Positions 8,705-17,313 of a stretch of 64,000 nt of DNA are shown piece by piece. Numbering within the stretch: the first letter of the stretch is position 1; every line of letters begins with the position of its first letter. The DNA is from Anaerolineae bacterium (lineage in GTDB: Bacteria; Chloroflexota; Anaerolineae; Anaerolineales; Villigracilaceae), in NCBI GenBank assembly GCA_018648685.1, contig JABGQT010000182.1, positions 1-64,000 of the forward strand, read 5' to 3'. The notes under the pieces are model-generated. The model saw only the letters and a list, made by a program, of their open reading frames with translations. It did not search any database and had not been told where the DNA came from. The translations under genes were made by a program, and so were the position numbers.

Positions 8705-9745
8705 CTACTCTCCAGAAAGATTTTCTGTAACTAAACCACTTAATAGATCCGCCATATAACGGACAGTGGGGATCGTACGTGCATAAGGCATTCTCATGGG
8801 ACCAAGGACTCCGAGCGTACCCGTGGCTTGTCCGGCGACCCCATACTTTGCGAGCACAATAGAACATTGCCGCAATTCTTCCCAACTATCTTCTCCGCCG
8901 ATAAGCACCTGCACCCCCCCAACAGCAGAATCGATCACGGTGCTAGAGAGAAGGTCTTGCAAGCGAGAACGCTCGTCAAAAAATCGCAACGTTCGCCGTC
9001 CTTCGTCAGAATCCGCGAAGGAGGTTTCGGCCAAGATATTTGCCATGCCGTCCATATAAATCTCACCTGATGCACCCTCACCACGCGCTAACATCTCCTG
9101 CTGAATAAGCAAAAGAATATCTTGCTCTAAAAGATCTGTGCGAGGAGGCAAAGCCAAGATCATTTCTGCCGATAAAGCATGTAATTTTTTATTAAGTTGC
9201 TCTGCAACCTGACTAAGCCGAGATTGTGGAACAACTTCTGCCAGGGTCAAAATTTGCTGGGAGACATCGCCCCCCGCAAAAACCAGCACCATTAAAATTT
9301 GCCGTCCTTGCGTGGAGATCAGTTCAAGATGCTTAAAAAGCACCTGTTCATTGCGAGGTGCAGTGACCAAAGAGACTGCCTGGGTCTGATGCGCCAAAAC
9401 GGATGCGGTCAGTGTCATCCATTCACCAACGCTGGAGTGCGTTTGGACAAATTGATGCGAGATCGTCCGCTGCACGGCATTTGGCAGATTAGCATTTCTC
9501 ATCACCTGGCGAACAAAATAACGGTAACCAGCCTCGGTTGGGATTCGTCCCGTTGTTGTTCGCAGATATCCCATCTCGGTGAGAGTACGCATTTCGTTGC
9601 GTACCGTCGCAGAGCTGACATCCAATTTATAGTTTTTAACGAGCGATTTCGAGCCAACTGGTTGTCCGCTATCAATATATTCGCGCACAATCAGCATTAG
9701 TATTGTTTTTTGGCGTTCAGTCAGTGTTTTCATAGGCTCTGGCAT
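8705..9745 (-). CDS. hrcA: Heat-inducible transcription repressor HrcA
   Basis: Repressor of the heat-shock operon, which binds CIRCE; its folding depends on GroEL in other bacteria. The N-terminal winged helix includes LTERQKTILMLIVREYI and the recognition region VSSATVRNEMRTLTEMGYL. The central GAF-like and C-terminal parts carry the family pattern up to GPMRMPYARTIPTVRYMADLL. The 346-residue length is normal. I chose the ATG at 9745 because AAGGTG lies 8 nt upstream of it; an ATG at 9733 (MKTLTER) is the alternative. It is first in the operon, so it autoregulates through the CIRCE at 9750-9776. Confidence 0.97.
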   Translation of the reverse strand: MPEPMKTLTERQKTILMLIVREYIDSGQPVGSKSLVKNYKLDVSSATVRNEMRTLTEMGYLRTTTGRIPTEAGYRYFVRQVMRNANLPNAVQRTISHQFVQTHSSVGEWMTLTASVLAHQTQAVSLVTAPRNEQVLFKHLELISTQGRQILMVLVFAGGDVSQQILTLAEVVPQSRLSQVAEQLNKKLHALSAEMILALPPRTDLLEQDILLLIQQEMLARGEGASGEIYMDGMANILAETSFADSDEGRRTLRFFDERSRLQDLLSSTVIDSAVGGVQVLIGGEDSWEELRQCSIVLAKYGVAGQATGTLGVLGPMRMPYARTIPTVRYMADLLSGLVTENLSGE

Positions 9746-9749
9746 CTTT

Positions 9750-9776
9750 TTAGCACCTTGTTATTCAGAGTGCTAA
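9750..9776 (-). promoter_or_regulatory. CIRCE operator overlapping the hrcA ribosome binding site
   Basis: Read on the minus strand: TTAGCACTC (9768-9776, perfect consensus arm), a 9-nt spacer, then AGGTGCTAA (9750-9758, consensus GAGTGCTAA with two changes). The two changes create the Shine-Dalgarno AAGGTG at 9754-9759. HrcA bound here would block transcription, and the inverted repeat in mRNA could also mask the ribosome site. Confidence 0.93.
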
Positions 9777-9790
9777 AGCACTAAAAAACG

Positions 9791-9819
9791 ATGATACCAT
9801 GCGCAAAAATGAGCGTCAA
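9791..9819 (-). promoter_or_regulatory. Sigma-70 promoter of the hrcA operon
   Basis: TTGACG (9814-9819) and TATCAT (9791-9796) on the minus strand have exactly 17 bp between them. The start point would be near 9784, about 38 nt before the hrcA ATG, with CIRCE in the leader. Confidence 0.85.
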
Positions 9820-9838
9820 ATAAGAGCTTCGTTAACAG

Positions 9839-9866
9839 AAAAAGCTGCCCTTTTAGGCAGCTTTTT
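9839..9866 (-). terminator. Terminator of the Ser/Thr kinase gene
   Basis: Symmetric hairpin: AAAAAGCTGCC and GGCAGCTTTTT around a 6-nt loop. It starts 20 bp after the kinase stop codon and insulates the heat-shock promoter. It could work in both directions. Confidence 0.88.
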
Positions 9867-9886
9867 GATTGTATTTTTGAGATGCT

Positions 9887-12067
9887 TTATGGGCTCGGTC
9901 TCCATACAGGGTCAAAGTCATAACTAGGATCTGTAGTCAGTTGCGTGCGAGATGCTCCTGCTACAGTCGTAATGTATATATCTCTATTATCACCATCTTT
10001 ACCCTCAAAGACAAGCCAGAAACCATCTTCAGAGTAATCTACATCCTGCACAGGGAGAGGGTCTGCTCCTAAATCTACCCCTTCGTTACCACGATCTTCA
10101 TAGCGAATGCTCATCAGCCAAACCCTTGTGGGGATACCCGCGTAGTATTGACTATAGAGAATAACCATTCCATCAGGAGACCAAACGGGAAGAACATTCC
10201 AAATTGTGTAATTACTTCCGGTAATCTGTTCTGGTGATTGCCCTGTGTCAGTCATTGACCAGATTTGATATGCACTATACCTTTTTATAGCGTAAGCAAT
10301 CTGATTTCCAAAGGGCGACCAAGCAGGGTGTCTGGCAAATTCATCTTTTGTTGTTTCTGTCAGTCGTTGTACCGTACTATCTGCCAGATTTATAGAATAA
10401 ATTTGCATATGACCATCACGCAAAGATGTGAAAGCGATATGTTTGCCATCTGGAGACCAAGCTGGTTCAAAATCCCCTCCAGGAACAGAAGAAAGTGGCG
10501 TCAGATTTGAGCCATCGGCATCAACAATATAGAGACTTGAACCTTTGAAAACATCTTGATTTACTTCACAAGGTGAAACAAAGACAATCTTCTCTCCATC
10601 AGGAGACCAATCGGGTTGGCAAGCTCCTTCAGATAAATTGGTAATCGGGTGAATACCATTGCCTTCAGTATTTGCCAAATATATTTGGGGGGCACCGGTA
10701 CGATCAGAAGCAAAGGCGATTTGTCCAGCACCTCCACCAATCGGTGTTGGCGAGGGAGTGAATGTCTCGGTAGGCGTTGGGGTCAGGGTCGGTTCTGGAG
10801 TATTTGTTAAAGTTGGCTCCAACGTTGGGGTCAAAGTTGCAGACTCTGTCTCAATAATAACAACTGCTTCTCCCGTTTGCGTTACTGAAAGCGTTTGCGT
10901 CGCCGCAGGAATAGGCACAGACGGGAAATTTGCCATGGGAATAATGCCTATGCGAGAGAGCATTTCTGGCAATTCAGGGGCATAAAAAGCTAAGCCCACA
11001 AGACCACTAGCGATCAAAATCATCCATAATAAAAATCGAATGAACTTTCCACGGCTTTTACGGCGTTTCTGACGCGGCGTTTCTGAAGTAGGAGGTTCTT
11101 TTGGCTCTGATATTGGTTGAGATTTAATGGGAACCCCTGAAAGAGGGTTGCTTGGTGGATTTCCAGTAGTATTATCTTCGGGGACTTCTTCAATAGAAGG
11201 CAAAGGCTGAGAGGGAGAAGGGGTTATCGTAAAATCATCTTCTATTAGACGTTGCGTTTTAGAATTAGCAGCAAGTAAAGCCTTTCTAAATTCATCGGCT
11301 GTCTGGAAACGATCATCTGCATCGACTTCCATTGCTTTTTCAACAGCAGCAGCTAAACGGCGGGAAACCTTTGGTGCTCGTTTGCGAACTGGGGTTAGTT
11401 CGGCATTTTCCATTGCACGAGCCAAACCATCTTCAGGGATCACGCCTGTTAACGCAGCATAGAGCGTTGCGCCTAAAGAATAAACATCCGTCCGAGGGTC
11501 TGTCCGGGCAGTACCATATTGCTCAGGCGGAGAATAGCCGGGCGTCATCGCGCGGGCACCTGTAGTTGTTGCCTGGGTACCCTGCACTACTTTTGCCAAC
11601 CCAAAATCTACCAGGAAAATCTCTCCATCTGGGGAGATTTTTACATTACCCGGTTTTACATCACGATGCAAAATCGATGGGTTGCGACTGTGCAAGTAGC
11701 TCAGCGCTTTGCTCATTGCCGCGCCGATCAAGATAACTTCATCATCGGGGAGGAAATTCGTCCGCTCCATACGCTGACGCAGGTCTTCGCCCTCGATATA
11801 ATCCATCACGAGATACTGACCTTGATCACCGATAACAAAATGATCGGTAACACGTGGCAAATTAGATTGTCGCAAATTTGCCAATATAACGGCTTCAAGC
11901 CTAAATTGGCGTGCGTATTCGTCCGTTGTAAAAAGATTTTCCTTAACTGCAACATCTACCCCGAGGTTTTCATCCACAGCACGGTAGACGGATCCCATCC
12001 CCCCTTGCCCCAGAATTTCAACTATACGATAACGGTTGTGAAGTAGTGCGCCACGTTCAAGCGTCAT
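9887..12067 (-). CDS. Ser/Thr protein kinase with extracytoplasmic TolB-like repeats
   Basis: A 726-residue receptor-type kinase of the bacterial PknB kind. The cytoplasmic kinase domain (about 1-270) has the Gly loop LGQGGMGSVYRA, the ATP lysine in VAVKEN, the catalytic loop HRDVKPGN and DFGLA. It is therefore expected to be active. A Pro/Ser linker precedes one membrane segment (about 345-367). A Thr-Pro-rich spacer follows, then five or six WD40-like/PD40 repeats of the form APQIYLANTEGNGIHPITN and PDWSPDGEKIVFVS, which should form an extracytoplasmic propeller that senses a ligand or envelope state. It is transcribed alone, opposite to the neighbouring heat-shock operon's control region. 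Confidence 0.93.
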   Translation of the reverse strand: MTLERGALLHNRYRIVEILGQGGMGSVYRAVDENLGVDVAVKENLFTTDEYARQFRLEAVILANLRQSNLPRVTDHFVIGDQGQYLVMDYIEGEDLRQRMERTNFLPDDEVILIGAAMSKALSYLHSRNPSILHRDVKPGNVKISPDGEIFLVDFGLAKVVQGTQATTTGARAMTPGYSPPEQYGTARTDPRTDVYSLGATLYAALTGVIPEDGLARAMENAELTPVRKRAPKVSRRLAAAVEKAMEVDADDRFQTADEFRKALLAANSKTQRLIEDDFTITPSPSQPLPSIEEVPEDNTTGNPPSNPLSGVPIKSQPISEPKEPPTSETPRQKRRKSRGKFIRFLLWMILIASGLVGLAFYAPELPEMLSRIGIIPMANFPSVPIPAATQTLSVTQTGEAVVIIETESATLTPTLEPTLTNTPEPTLTPTPTETFTPSPTPIGGGAGQIAFASDRTGAPQIYLANTEGNGIHPITNLSEGACQPDWSPDGEKIVFVSPCEVNQDVFKGSSLYIVDADGSNLTPLSSVPGGDFEPAWSPDGKHIAFTSLRDGHMQIYSINLADSTVQRLTETTKDEFARHPAWSPFGNQIAYAIKRYSAYQIWSMTDTGQSPEQITGSNYTIWNVLPVWSPDGMVILYSQYYAGIPTRVWLMSIRYEDRGNEGVDLGADPLPVQDVDYSEDGFWLVFEGKDGDNRDIYITTVAGASRTQLTTDPSYDFDPVWRPSP

Positions 12068-12103
12068 AAGGAAAAACTCTCCAAAAAGAAATATGTCCTG
12101 CCG

Positions 12104-12112
12104 ATTATAACA
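12104..12112 (-). promoter_or_regulatory. Extended -10 promoter for the kinase gene
   Basis: On the minus strand TGTTATAAT fits the TGnTATAAT extended -10 form. It lies 36 nt before the start codon. No good -35 is at the right distance (a TTGACA lies too far upstream, with 29 bp between). Confidence 0.55.
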
Positions 12113-12125
12113 GAGAGCATCCCTA

Positions 12126-13109
12126 TTACTTGCTGGAATCTGTCAAATTTAGCTTAAGAAATATGAAAGGTGCGCCACCCGAAACCCAAAAACCGAGTAA
12201 AGAATAACGCAGATAACGAAAGAGAAATGCGATAAAGTTCTCACCAGAAGGAAAAACAACTTTTAAGCCAATATAGATAATAATCAGCCCAACCAAACCA
12301 ACCAAATAGCGCAAAAAGCGTTCTTTAGAAGAGCCAGAGGCTTTAAAACCTCCGTATTGATCTATCCATGCGAGGCCAGCAAAGAGACCAAATAAAGTAC
12401 CGGCGGAGGAGATGATCCCACTTAAGGAGAAAGGATGTGGCGCCTCGCCCCCCGCTCGTGCTGCATTTTGCAACCACGCTGTGGGCATTGTCCAGTCCCT
12501 GAATATCCATGCTACGAAAGCGCTAACGAAAATCAACGTTAGCGAACCCGCCAGGGCAGAAAAAATCTGTTTACCAAGACTCTGCTTCTGTGTCCACGCA
12601 GCGACAGGATTCCATGCTCGGTTGACCGCCCACAAAAGAAAAAAGCCTATTAGTAGTCCCAATACTGTATCATGAGGAAAGTGAACTGCAAGGTAAAGCC
12701 GCGAGAGGCTTATTCCCAAGATGAAAAAGATAGCCACAGCCCATGCCCATTTATTCCGGAAATAGCTGCCCACCATCCCCCAAATTGAAATTGCATTTTG
12801 AGCGTGCCCTGAAGGAACACCAAAAGAACTTTCTGCTGAAAGCGCTTTGACATCAGTAGTCACCCAATAGGGACGCGGAGCTTGAAAGGCAAATTTAAAA
12901 ATCGTGTTCACGCTGCTAGAAAGAAGCATAATTACACCCACTCTTAAAGCAAGTGCAGAATCTATAGACCAATAGAGTACAGGGATAGCTAGAATATAGA
13001 AATCTTCTGTGCCCAAAAAGCTGAATAATTTCATTGGCCCAAGCAACCACTCACCCCAATTTTGAAAGGCTAAAATTACAAGAATGCCATTATGTAGCAG
13101 GTTTTCCAT
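12126..13109 (-). CDS. PAP2-family membrane phosphatase
   Basis: An integral membrane acid phosphatase of the PAP2/VanZ-neighbour type, acting on lipid phosphates such as undecaprenyl pyrophosphate or phosphatidate. The three catalytic motifs are present: KFAFQAPRP (KxxxxxxRP form), VPSGHAQN (PSGH) and SRLYLAVHFPHD (SRxxxxxHxxxD). At 327 residues it is longer than minimal PAP2 enzymes. The extra C-terminal half (from about residue 190) has four further hydrophobic segments of unknown role. It diverges from the transglutaminase gene. The two may form an envelope module with the kinase, but that is inference. Confidence 0.88.
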   Translation of the reverse strand: MENLLHNGILVILAFQNWGEWLLGPMKLFSFLGTEDFYILAIPVLYWSIDSALALRVGVIMLLSSSVNTIFKFAFQAPRPYWVTTDVKALSAESSFGVPSGHAQNAISIWGMVGSYFRNKWAWAVAIFFILGISLSRLYLAVHFPHDTVLGLLIGFFLLWAVNRAWNPVAAWTQKQSLGKQIFSALAGSLTLIFVSAFVAWIFRDWTMPTAWLQNAARAGGEAPHPFSLSGIISSAGTLFGLFAGLAWIDQYGGFKASGSSKERFLRYLVGLVGLIIIYIGLKVVFPSGENFIAFLFRYLRYSLLGFWVSGGAPFIFLKLNLTDSSK

Positions 13110-13144
13110 CTTTTGGCTCCTTTTGCTTAAAAAGCACAGAAAAA

Positions 13145-13184
13145 CGTCAACTCAGGGATTAAGTACACCTATCTTGAGTTGACG
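13145..13184. promoter_or_regulatory. 10-bp dyad in the PAP2/transglutaminase divergent spacer
   Basis: CGTCAACTCA (13145-13154) is perfectly complementary to TGAGTTGACG (13175-13184) across 20 bp. The right arm contains TTGACG, a possible -35 for the rightward gene. The dyad may be an operator that covers both divergent promoters. Confidence 0.5.
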
Positions 13185-13214
13185 ATGAATGCTTTTTCAT
13201 TGTACACTCATTCT

Positions 13215-15539
13215 ATGCAAAAGTCACCTCAGCAATGGCGCGATTATCCGGCAATAATATTGCTGGCAATAATTATTTTTACTGCTTCCATAAAGTTAAC
13301 AGCAACTGAATGGACGCCCGATCTGGATGCAGTTCAGCCCGTTACCTTTTTGGGCTTATTACTTGGTATCGCTCTTGCTGCAAGCGGCTATAAAAAAATC
13401 ACTGTGATATTTCTTACATTGGTTGGTAGTTCAATCGCAATTCCTATTCAGATCATTAACATCAGTAATAAGGATTCTTTTTTACTTCGCTTTGTTGATG
13501 CCAGCGAGCGTTTGGGAGCTACGCTTCTTCAATTGTCCAAGCAACAGGCTGTAGATGACTATTTATTTTTCGTCTCTTTGTTGATCGTTATTTTCTGGAT
13601 CACGGGGGCATATGCCGGCTATATTTTGTTACGCTATCAGAATATCATCGCAGCTTTATTCCCATCCACATTGATCATTCTTATTGTTCAATACTACGAT
13701 CAAAGAAAAGAAGCCTCGCTTTGGGGCATTGGTGTTTACTTTTTCTTGACTTTCGTTTTACTAGTGCGATTAAACTATAAAGAAGATAAAAAGCGTTGGA
13801 AAAAAGAGAATGTCTTTATTGACTCTGGTATCGGTTTGGATATTGCAACGATAACACTTTCTTCAGTAGCGATCGTATTCTTCTTTGCCTGGAGCATTCC
13901 AGGCTCCCGTGCTGAATGGGCTGCGTTTTCAAAATGGTGGCAAGGCACAAGAAGTTCCTTGCAAGAGACAGAAAGATACTTTGACAACGCTTTTGCAGCG
14001 ATAGAGGAAAAACCCGTTACCGATAGTGGGGATTTGTATAAAAGCAGATTGTTTCTTGGGGAAAGACCTTATCAAAATGCTCAAGTACTCTTTACTGTCC
14101 GTGTTTTAGATAAAGAGCTAATGCAACGCTATTATTGGAAAATGAGAGTCTACGATATCTATCAAGACGGGTATTGGCTTCACTCTCAGGATGTGCCGAA
14201 TAAATTTATTCCTGCCATGACAGAAATGAATACACCGAATATGGACAGGAATGCTTCTCAGGAATTTCTATTTACGAACAAGATCGCGTCGCAAGATGCT
14301 CTTATCATCGTACAACAGCCTCTTTCATTTAACATCAATACGCGAACGGCTTTTGTCCCTTTGGTAGATGAAAGCATGGATGTTAACCGCTTCCTTGCTC
14401 AACCGACATTAGATTTAGAAAATACCTACACAATAAAATCTGCGATTAATCAACCAACGGTTATCGAAATGAGACAGGCGGGGACCGATTACCCACTTTG
14501 GGTAAATGAACGGTATTTACAACTCCCTGAAGATTTCCCCGAAAAAATTCGAGAACTTGCCTTCACAATCACCAAAGAGGAGGAAAGTTCTTATGACAAA
14601 GCTTTTGCGATCACCAACTATTTGCGTTCGCAAATCATTTATAACGAAAAGATACCAACACCTCCACGAGGTAAAGACCCGATAGAATGGTTCCTCTTCA
14701 CCCAAAAAGAGGGCTTCTGTAATTATTCTGCCTCTGCTGCTACAGTTATGCTGAGGTCTTTAGGCATCCCCGCCCGAATGGCAGTGGGGTTTTCTGAAGG
14801 GGATCGGGATGAAGATGGGAATTTTCTTATCCAGCAAGGGAATGCACATACCTGGGTAGAGGTTTATTTCCCCAATATCGGGTGGGTAGAGTTTGAGCCT
14901 ACTTCCAGCGAACCCCTTCTTGTTCGTCCTTCGGGGGTGCTTAGAACGGCATATACAACAGAGGAAGATATGCTCTCGGGGCGTATGTTGAATAGCCTGG
15001 ATATGGAAAGTACGGGAGAGCCTTTTTCCTCCACATCAAGAGTTGAGGATGTGGCTGTACCCGAATTTATTGTCGATGATCCAAAAGCAAATCGTCGTGT
15101 AATCGCGTTTTGGGGTATGATTGTTTTGTTAACGGGAGCTGCTTTTCTTGGGATATGGTATCTTAACCGGAAGCAAGTTTTGGTCACGCGCGGGACGCGG
15201 CTTTTCATCCGACTTTATGAGAGAAATGATCTTGCGCCGCCCAGATGGTTACTCCGACTAAAGCAGTGGAGCGAGACAAATCCGATCGAACGTGCTTTTT
15301 ATGGTGTGAATACAAGTTTGCGCTGGTTGGGGGAGGAAATCCCCACGCATTTCACGCCGCAGGAACGGGCAAAAGCGTTGATGGATGTGTTACCTGAAAA
15401 AGAAGATGAGATCATTACTTTGTTAGCAGAACACCAAAAAGCGTTGTTTACCCCCGATAAAGGGGATTTGAAAATAGCTCGGGATGCAAGTTTTGAAATT
15501 CGCTGGTATATAATAAAAAGAAAGTTTGATCTACTCTAA
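13215..15539 (+). CDS. TgpA-like membrane transglutaminase (DUF4129 C-terminus)
   Basis: A membrane protein with five or six N-terminal membrane segments (to about residue 250), a large external region with a transglutaminase-like core, another membrane segment, and a cytoplasmic DUF4129-like tail. The catalytic Cys is in EGFCNYSASAATVMLR, the His in AHTWVEVYF, and the third acidic residue is in WVEFEPT (Glu where many have Asp). The architecture matches TgpA-type proteins, whose substrates are unclear. I chose the ATG at 13215 because TTGACG (13179) and TACACT (13203) would start transcription at about this codon. ATG 13185 or TTG 13179 would add 10-12 residues, and none has a Shine-Dalgarno. 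The stop codon is 2 bp before the cyclase gene. Confidence 0.88.
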   Translation: MQKSPQQWRDYPAIILLAIIIFTASIKLTATEWTPDLDAVQPVTFLGLLLGIALAASGYKKITVIFLTLVGSSIAIPIQIINISNKDSFLLRFVDASERLGATLLQLSKQQAVDDYLFFVSLLIVIFWITGAYAGYILLRYQNIIAALFPSTLIILIVQYYDQRKEASLWGIGVYFFLTFVLLVRLNYKEDKKRWKKENVFIDSGIGLDIATITLSSVAIVFFFAWSIPGSRAEWAAFSKWWQGTRSSLQETERYFDNAFAAIEEKPVTDSGDLYKSRLFLGERPYQNAQVLFTVRVLDKELMQRYYWKMRVYDIYQDGYWLHSQDVPNKFIPAMTEMNTPNMDRNASQEFLFTNKIASQDALIIVQQPLSFNINTRTAFVPLVDESMDVNRFLAQPTLDLENTYTIKSAINQPTVIEMRQAGTDYPLWVNERYLQLPEDFPEKIRELAFTITKEEESSYDKAFAITNYLRSQIIYNEKIPTPPRGKDPIEWFLFTQKEGFCNYSASAATVMLRSLGIPARMAVGFSEGDRDEDGNFLIQQGNAHTWVEVYFPNIGWVEFEPTSSEPLLVRPSGVLRTAYTTEEDMLSGRMLNSLDMESTGEPFSSTSRVEDVAVPEFIVDDPKANRRVIAFWGMIVLLTGAAFLGIWYLNRKQVLVTRGTRLFIRLYERNDLAPPRWLLRLKQWSETNPIERAFYGVNTSLRWLGEEIPTHFTPQERAKALMDVLPEKEDEIITLLAEHQKALFTPDKGDLKIARDASFEIRWYIIKRKFDLL

Positions 15540-15541
15540 TT

Positions 15542-17263
15542 ATGTCAAGAAAAAATATGGCCAACACAACAAAAATTCCTTTAAAGAACCAAATACTTGC
15601 CTTAAGTCGTCAAGTTGGGCAGACTTGCTCTACGATCAAAACGACGCTTCCTGGCGTGCCACGCGATATTACCGATGAACTTTCTCTTCTTGAAGGGCAG
15701 CTTTATAAAATGAGCCGCAGTGCGGCAGCTTTTGAAGATGAGCATAATAATATGGTTGCGCTGACAAATATTAGTCAGATGGTCAACTCTTCGCTCGAAG
15801 TAGACGAAGTCTTGCGGATTGCGATGGATACAGTTGTCAAGATGATTAGCGCCGAGCGCGGCTTTTTGATGTTGCGCGATGGCGAAAACACAATGACTAT
15901 CCGCACTGCACGGAATTGGGAACAGGAATCGATCAATGCTAAAGAATCTTCGACCAGCCGTACGATCATTAACCGAGTCATTGAAAGCGGTGAGGGGATT
16001 TTGACCACAGATGCGCAGGAAGATCCGCGTTTTGGGGCGCAAGAGAGCATTATTGCTCATAATATGCGTTCGATTTTATGTGTGCCGCTAAAAGTAAAAA
16101 ACGATCTGATCGGCGTAATTTACGCGGATAATCGCATTCGTTCGGGGATTTTCACTGAAGCATCGCGTACTGTTTTGACCACTTTTGCTAATCAGGTTGC
16201 AATCGCCATTGAAAACGCGCGCCTATTTACCTCGCTGCGCCACACCCTTGCAGAAGTGACCGAACTGAAAAACCTGATGGATAATATTTTCGCATCTATT
16301 GCGAGCGGTGTGATCACAGCAGATATACAAGACCAGATTACGCTTTGTAATAAAGCGGCTGAAGCCATTATTGGGCAATCTACCCCGAAAATTATCGGCC
16401 AACAACTTGATGAGATCATCCCCTCTATTGCAGCAGATATTCTCCCCTATCTTGCTACCATGCGCCAAACAGATGAGCCAATTACCGACTTAGAGATAAG
16501 TCATACAATTCCTGAACGTGGCGCAGTAAATTGGCGTTTAAATCTCTCTCCATTGAAAGATGCAAATGAAGACACACAAGGTGTTGCCATTGTTCTTGAT
16601 GACTTAACCGAGCGTAAAGCCCTCGAGGCACAACGTCGTCTTTTTGAGCGGATGGTTTCTCCTGCTGTTATTCAGCAAATTAACCCCGATAGTTTACGCA
16701 TGGAAGGTAAACGCAGCGACATCACAATTCTATTTGCCGATATTCGTGGCTTTACAAGTTTTAGCGAGAAGCAAAGTCCTGAAAAACTCGTTGCTGTGCT
16801 TAACCGTTATCTCGCTGCTGCGGCAGAGGCTGTTCTTGAAGAAGAAGGCACTGTAGATAAATTTCTTGGCGACGCAGTCATGGCCTGGTATAACGCGCCC
16901 ATCCGTCAGGCTGATCACGCCATGCGCGCTGTTCGCACCGCGCTCGCAATTCGGAACGCCATAGAAAAACTCTATATCGAACTCCCGCCCGAAGCACAAC
17001 TCGGCTTTGGCGTTGGCATCCATTACGGCGAAGCCGTTTTGGGGCTAATCGGGACAGAGAAGAAACTCGAATATACTGCCATCGGCGATAGTGTCAATAC
17101 TGCCAAGCGCGTGCAGGAAAACTCGCAGAAAAACCAGATTTTGATCAGCGAAGATGCCTACAAACTGGTCAAAAAACATATCTATGTAGACAAGCTAGAT
17201 GCGCTCAATGTAAAAGGAAAAAGCAAGCCAATAAAAGTTTACGAAGTGCTTGGTTTGCGCTAG
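15542..17263 (+). CDS. GAF-PAS class III adenylate cyclase
   Basis: A soluble 573-residue signalling enzyme. An N-terminal helical region is followed by a GAF domain (about 75-230) and a PAS domain (about 240-355, NIFASIASGVITADIQDQITLCNKAAE). The catalytic domain begins at about 385. Metal-binding aspartates are in ILFADIRGFTSFSE and KFLGDAVMAW. The purine-binding pair is the Lys of VDKFLGD and the Thr of EYTAIGDSVN, the combination used for ATP, so cAMP is the likely product. The transition-state Asn and Arg are in SVNTAKRV. All catalytic residues look present. It is coupled to the transglutaminase gene (2-bp gap), so an envelope or redox cue may feed the GAF/PAS domains. Confidence 0.94.
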   Translation: MSRKNMANTTKIPLKNQILALSRQVGQTCSTIKTTLPGVPRDITDELSLLEGQLYKMSRSAAAFEDEHNNMVALTNISQMVNSSLEVDEVLRIAMDTVVKMISAERGFLMLRDGENTMTIRTARNWEQESINAKESSTSRTIINRVIESGEGILTTDAQEDPRFGAQESIIAHNMRSILCVPLKVKNDLIGVIYADNRIRSGIFTEASRTVLTTFANQVAIAIENARLFTSLRHTLAEVTELKNLMDNIFASIASGVITADIQDQITLCNKAAEAIIGQSTPKIIGQQLDEIIPSIAADILPYLATMRQTDEPITDLEISHTIPERGAVNWRLNLSPLKDANEDTQGVAIVLDDLTERKALEAQRRLFERMVSPAVIQQINPDSLRMEGKRSDITILFADIRGFTSFSEKQSPEKLVAVLNRYLAAAAEAVLEEEGTVDKFLGDAVMAWYNAPIRQADHAMRAVRTALAIRNAIEKLYIELPPEAQLGFGVGIHYGEAVLGLIGTEKKLEYTAIGDSVNTAKRVQENSQKNQILISEDAYKLVKKHIYVDKLDALNVKGKSKPIKVYEVLGLR

Positions 17264-17313
17264 AGGGATAAGCTAAAAATATAGTCCGACAATCAAGAGA
17301 GAATCATCTTCGT

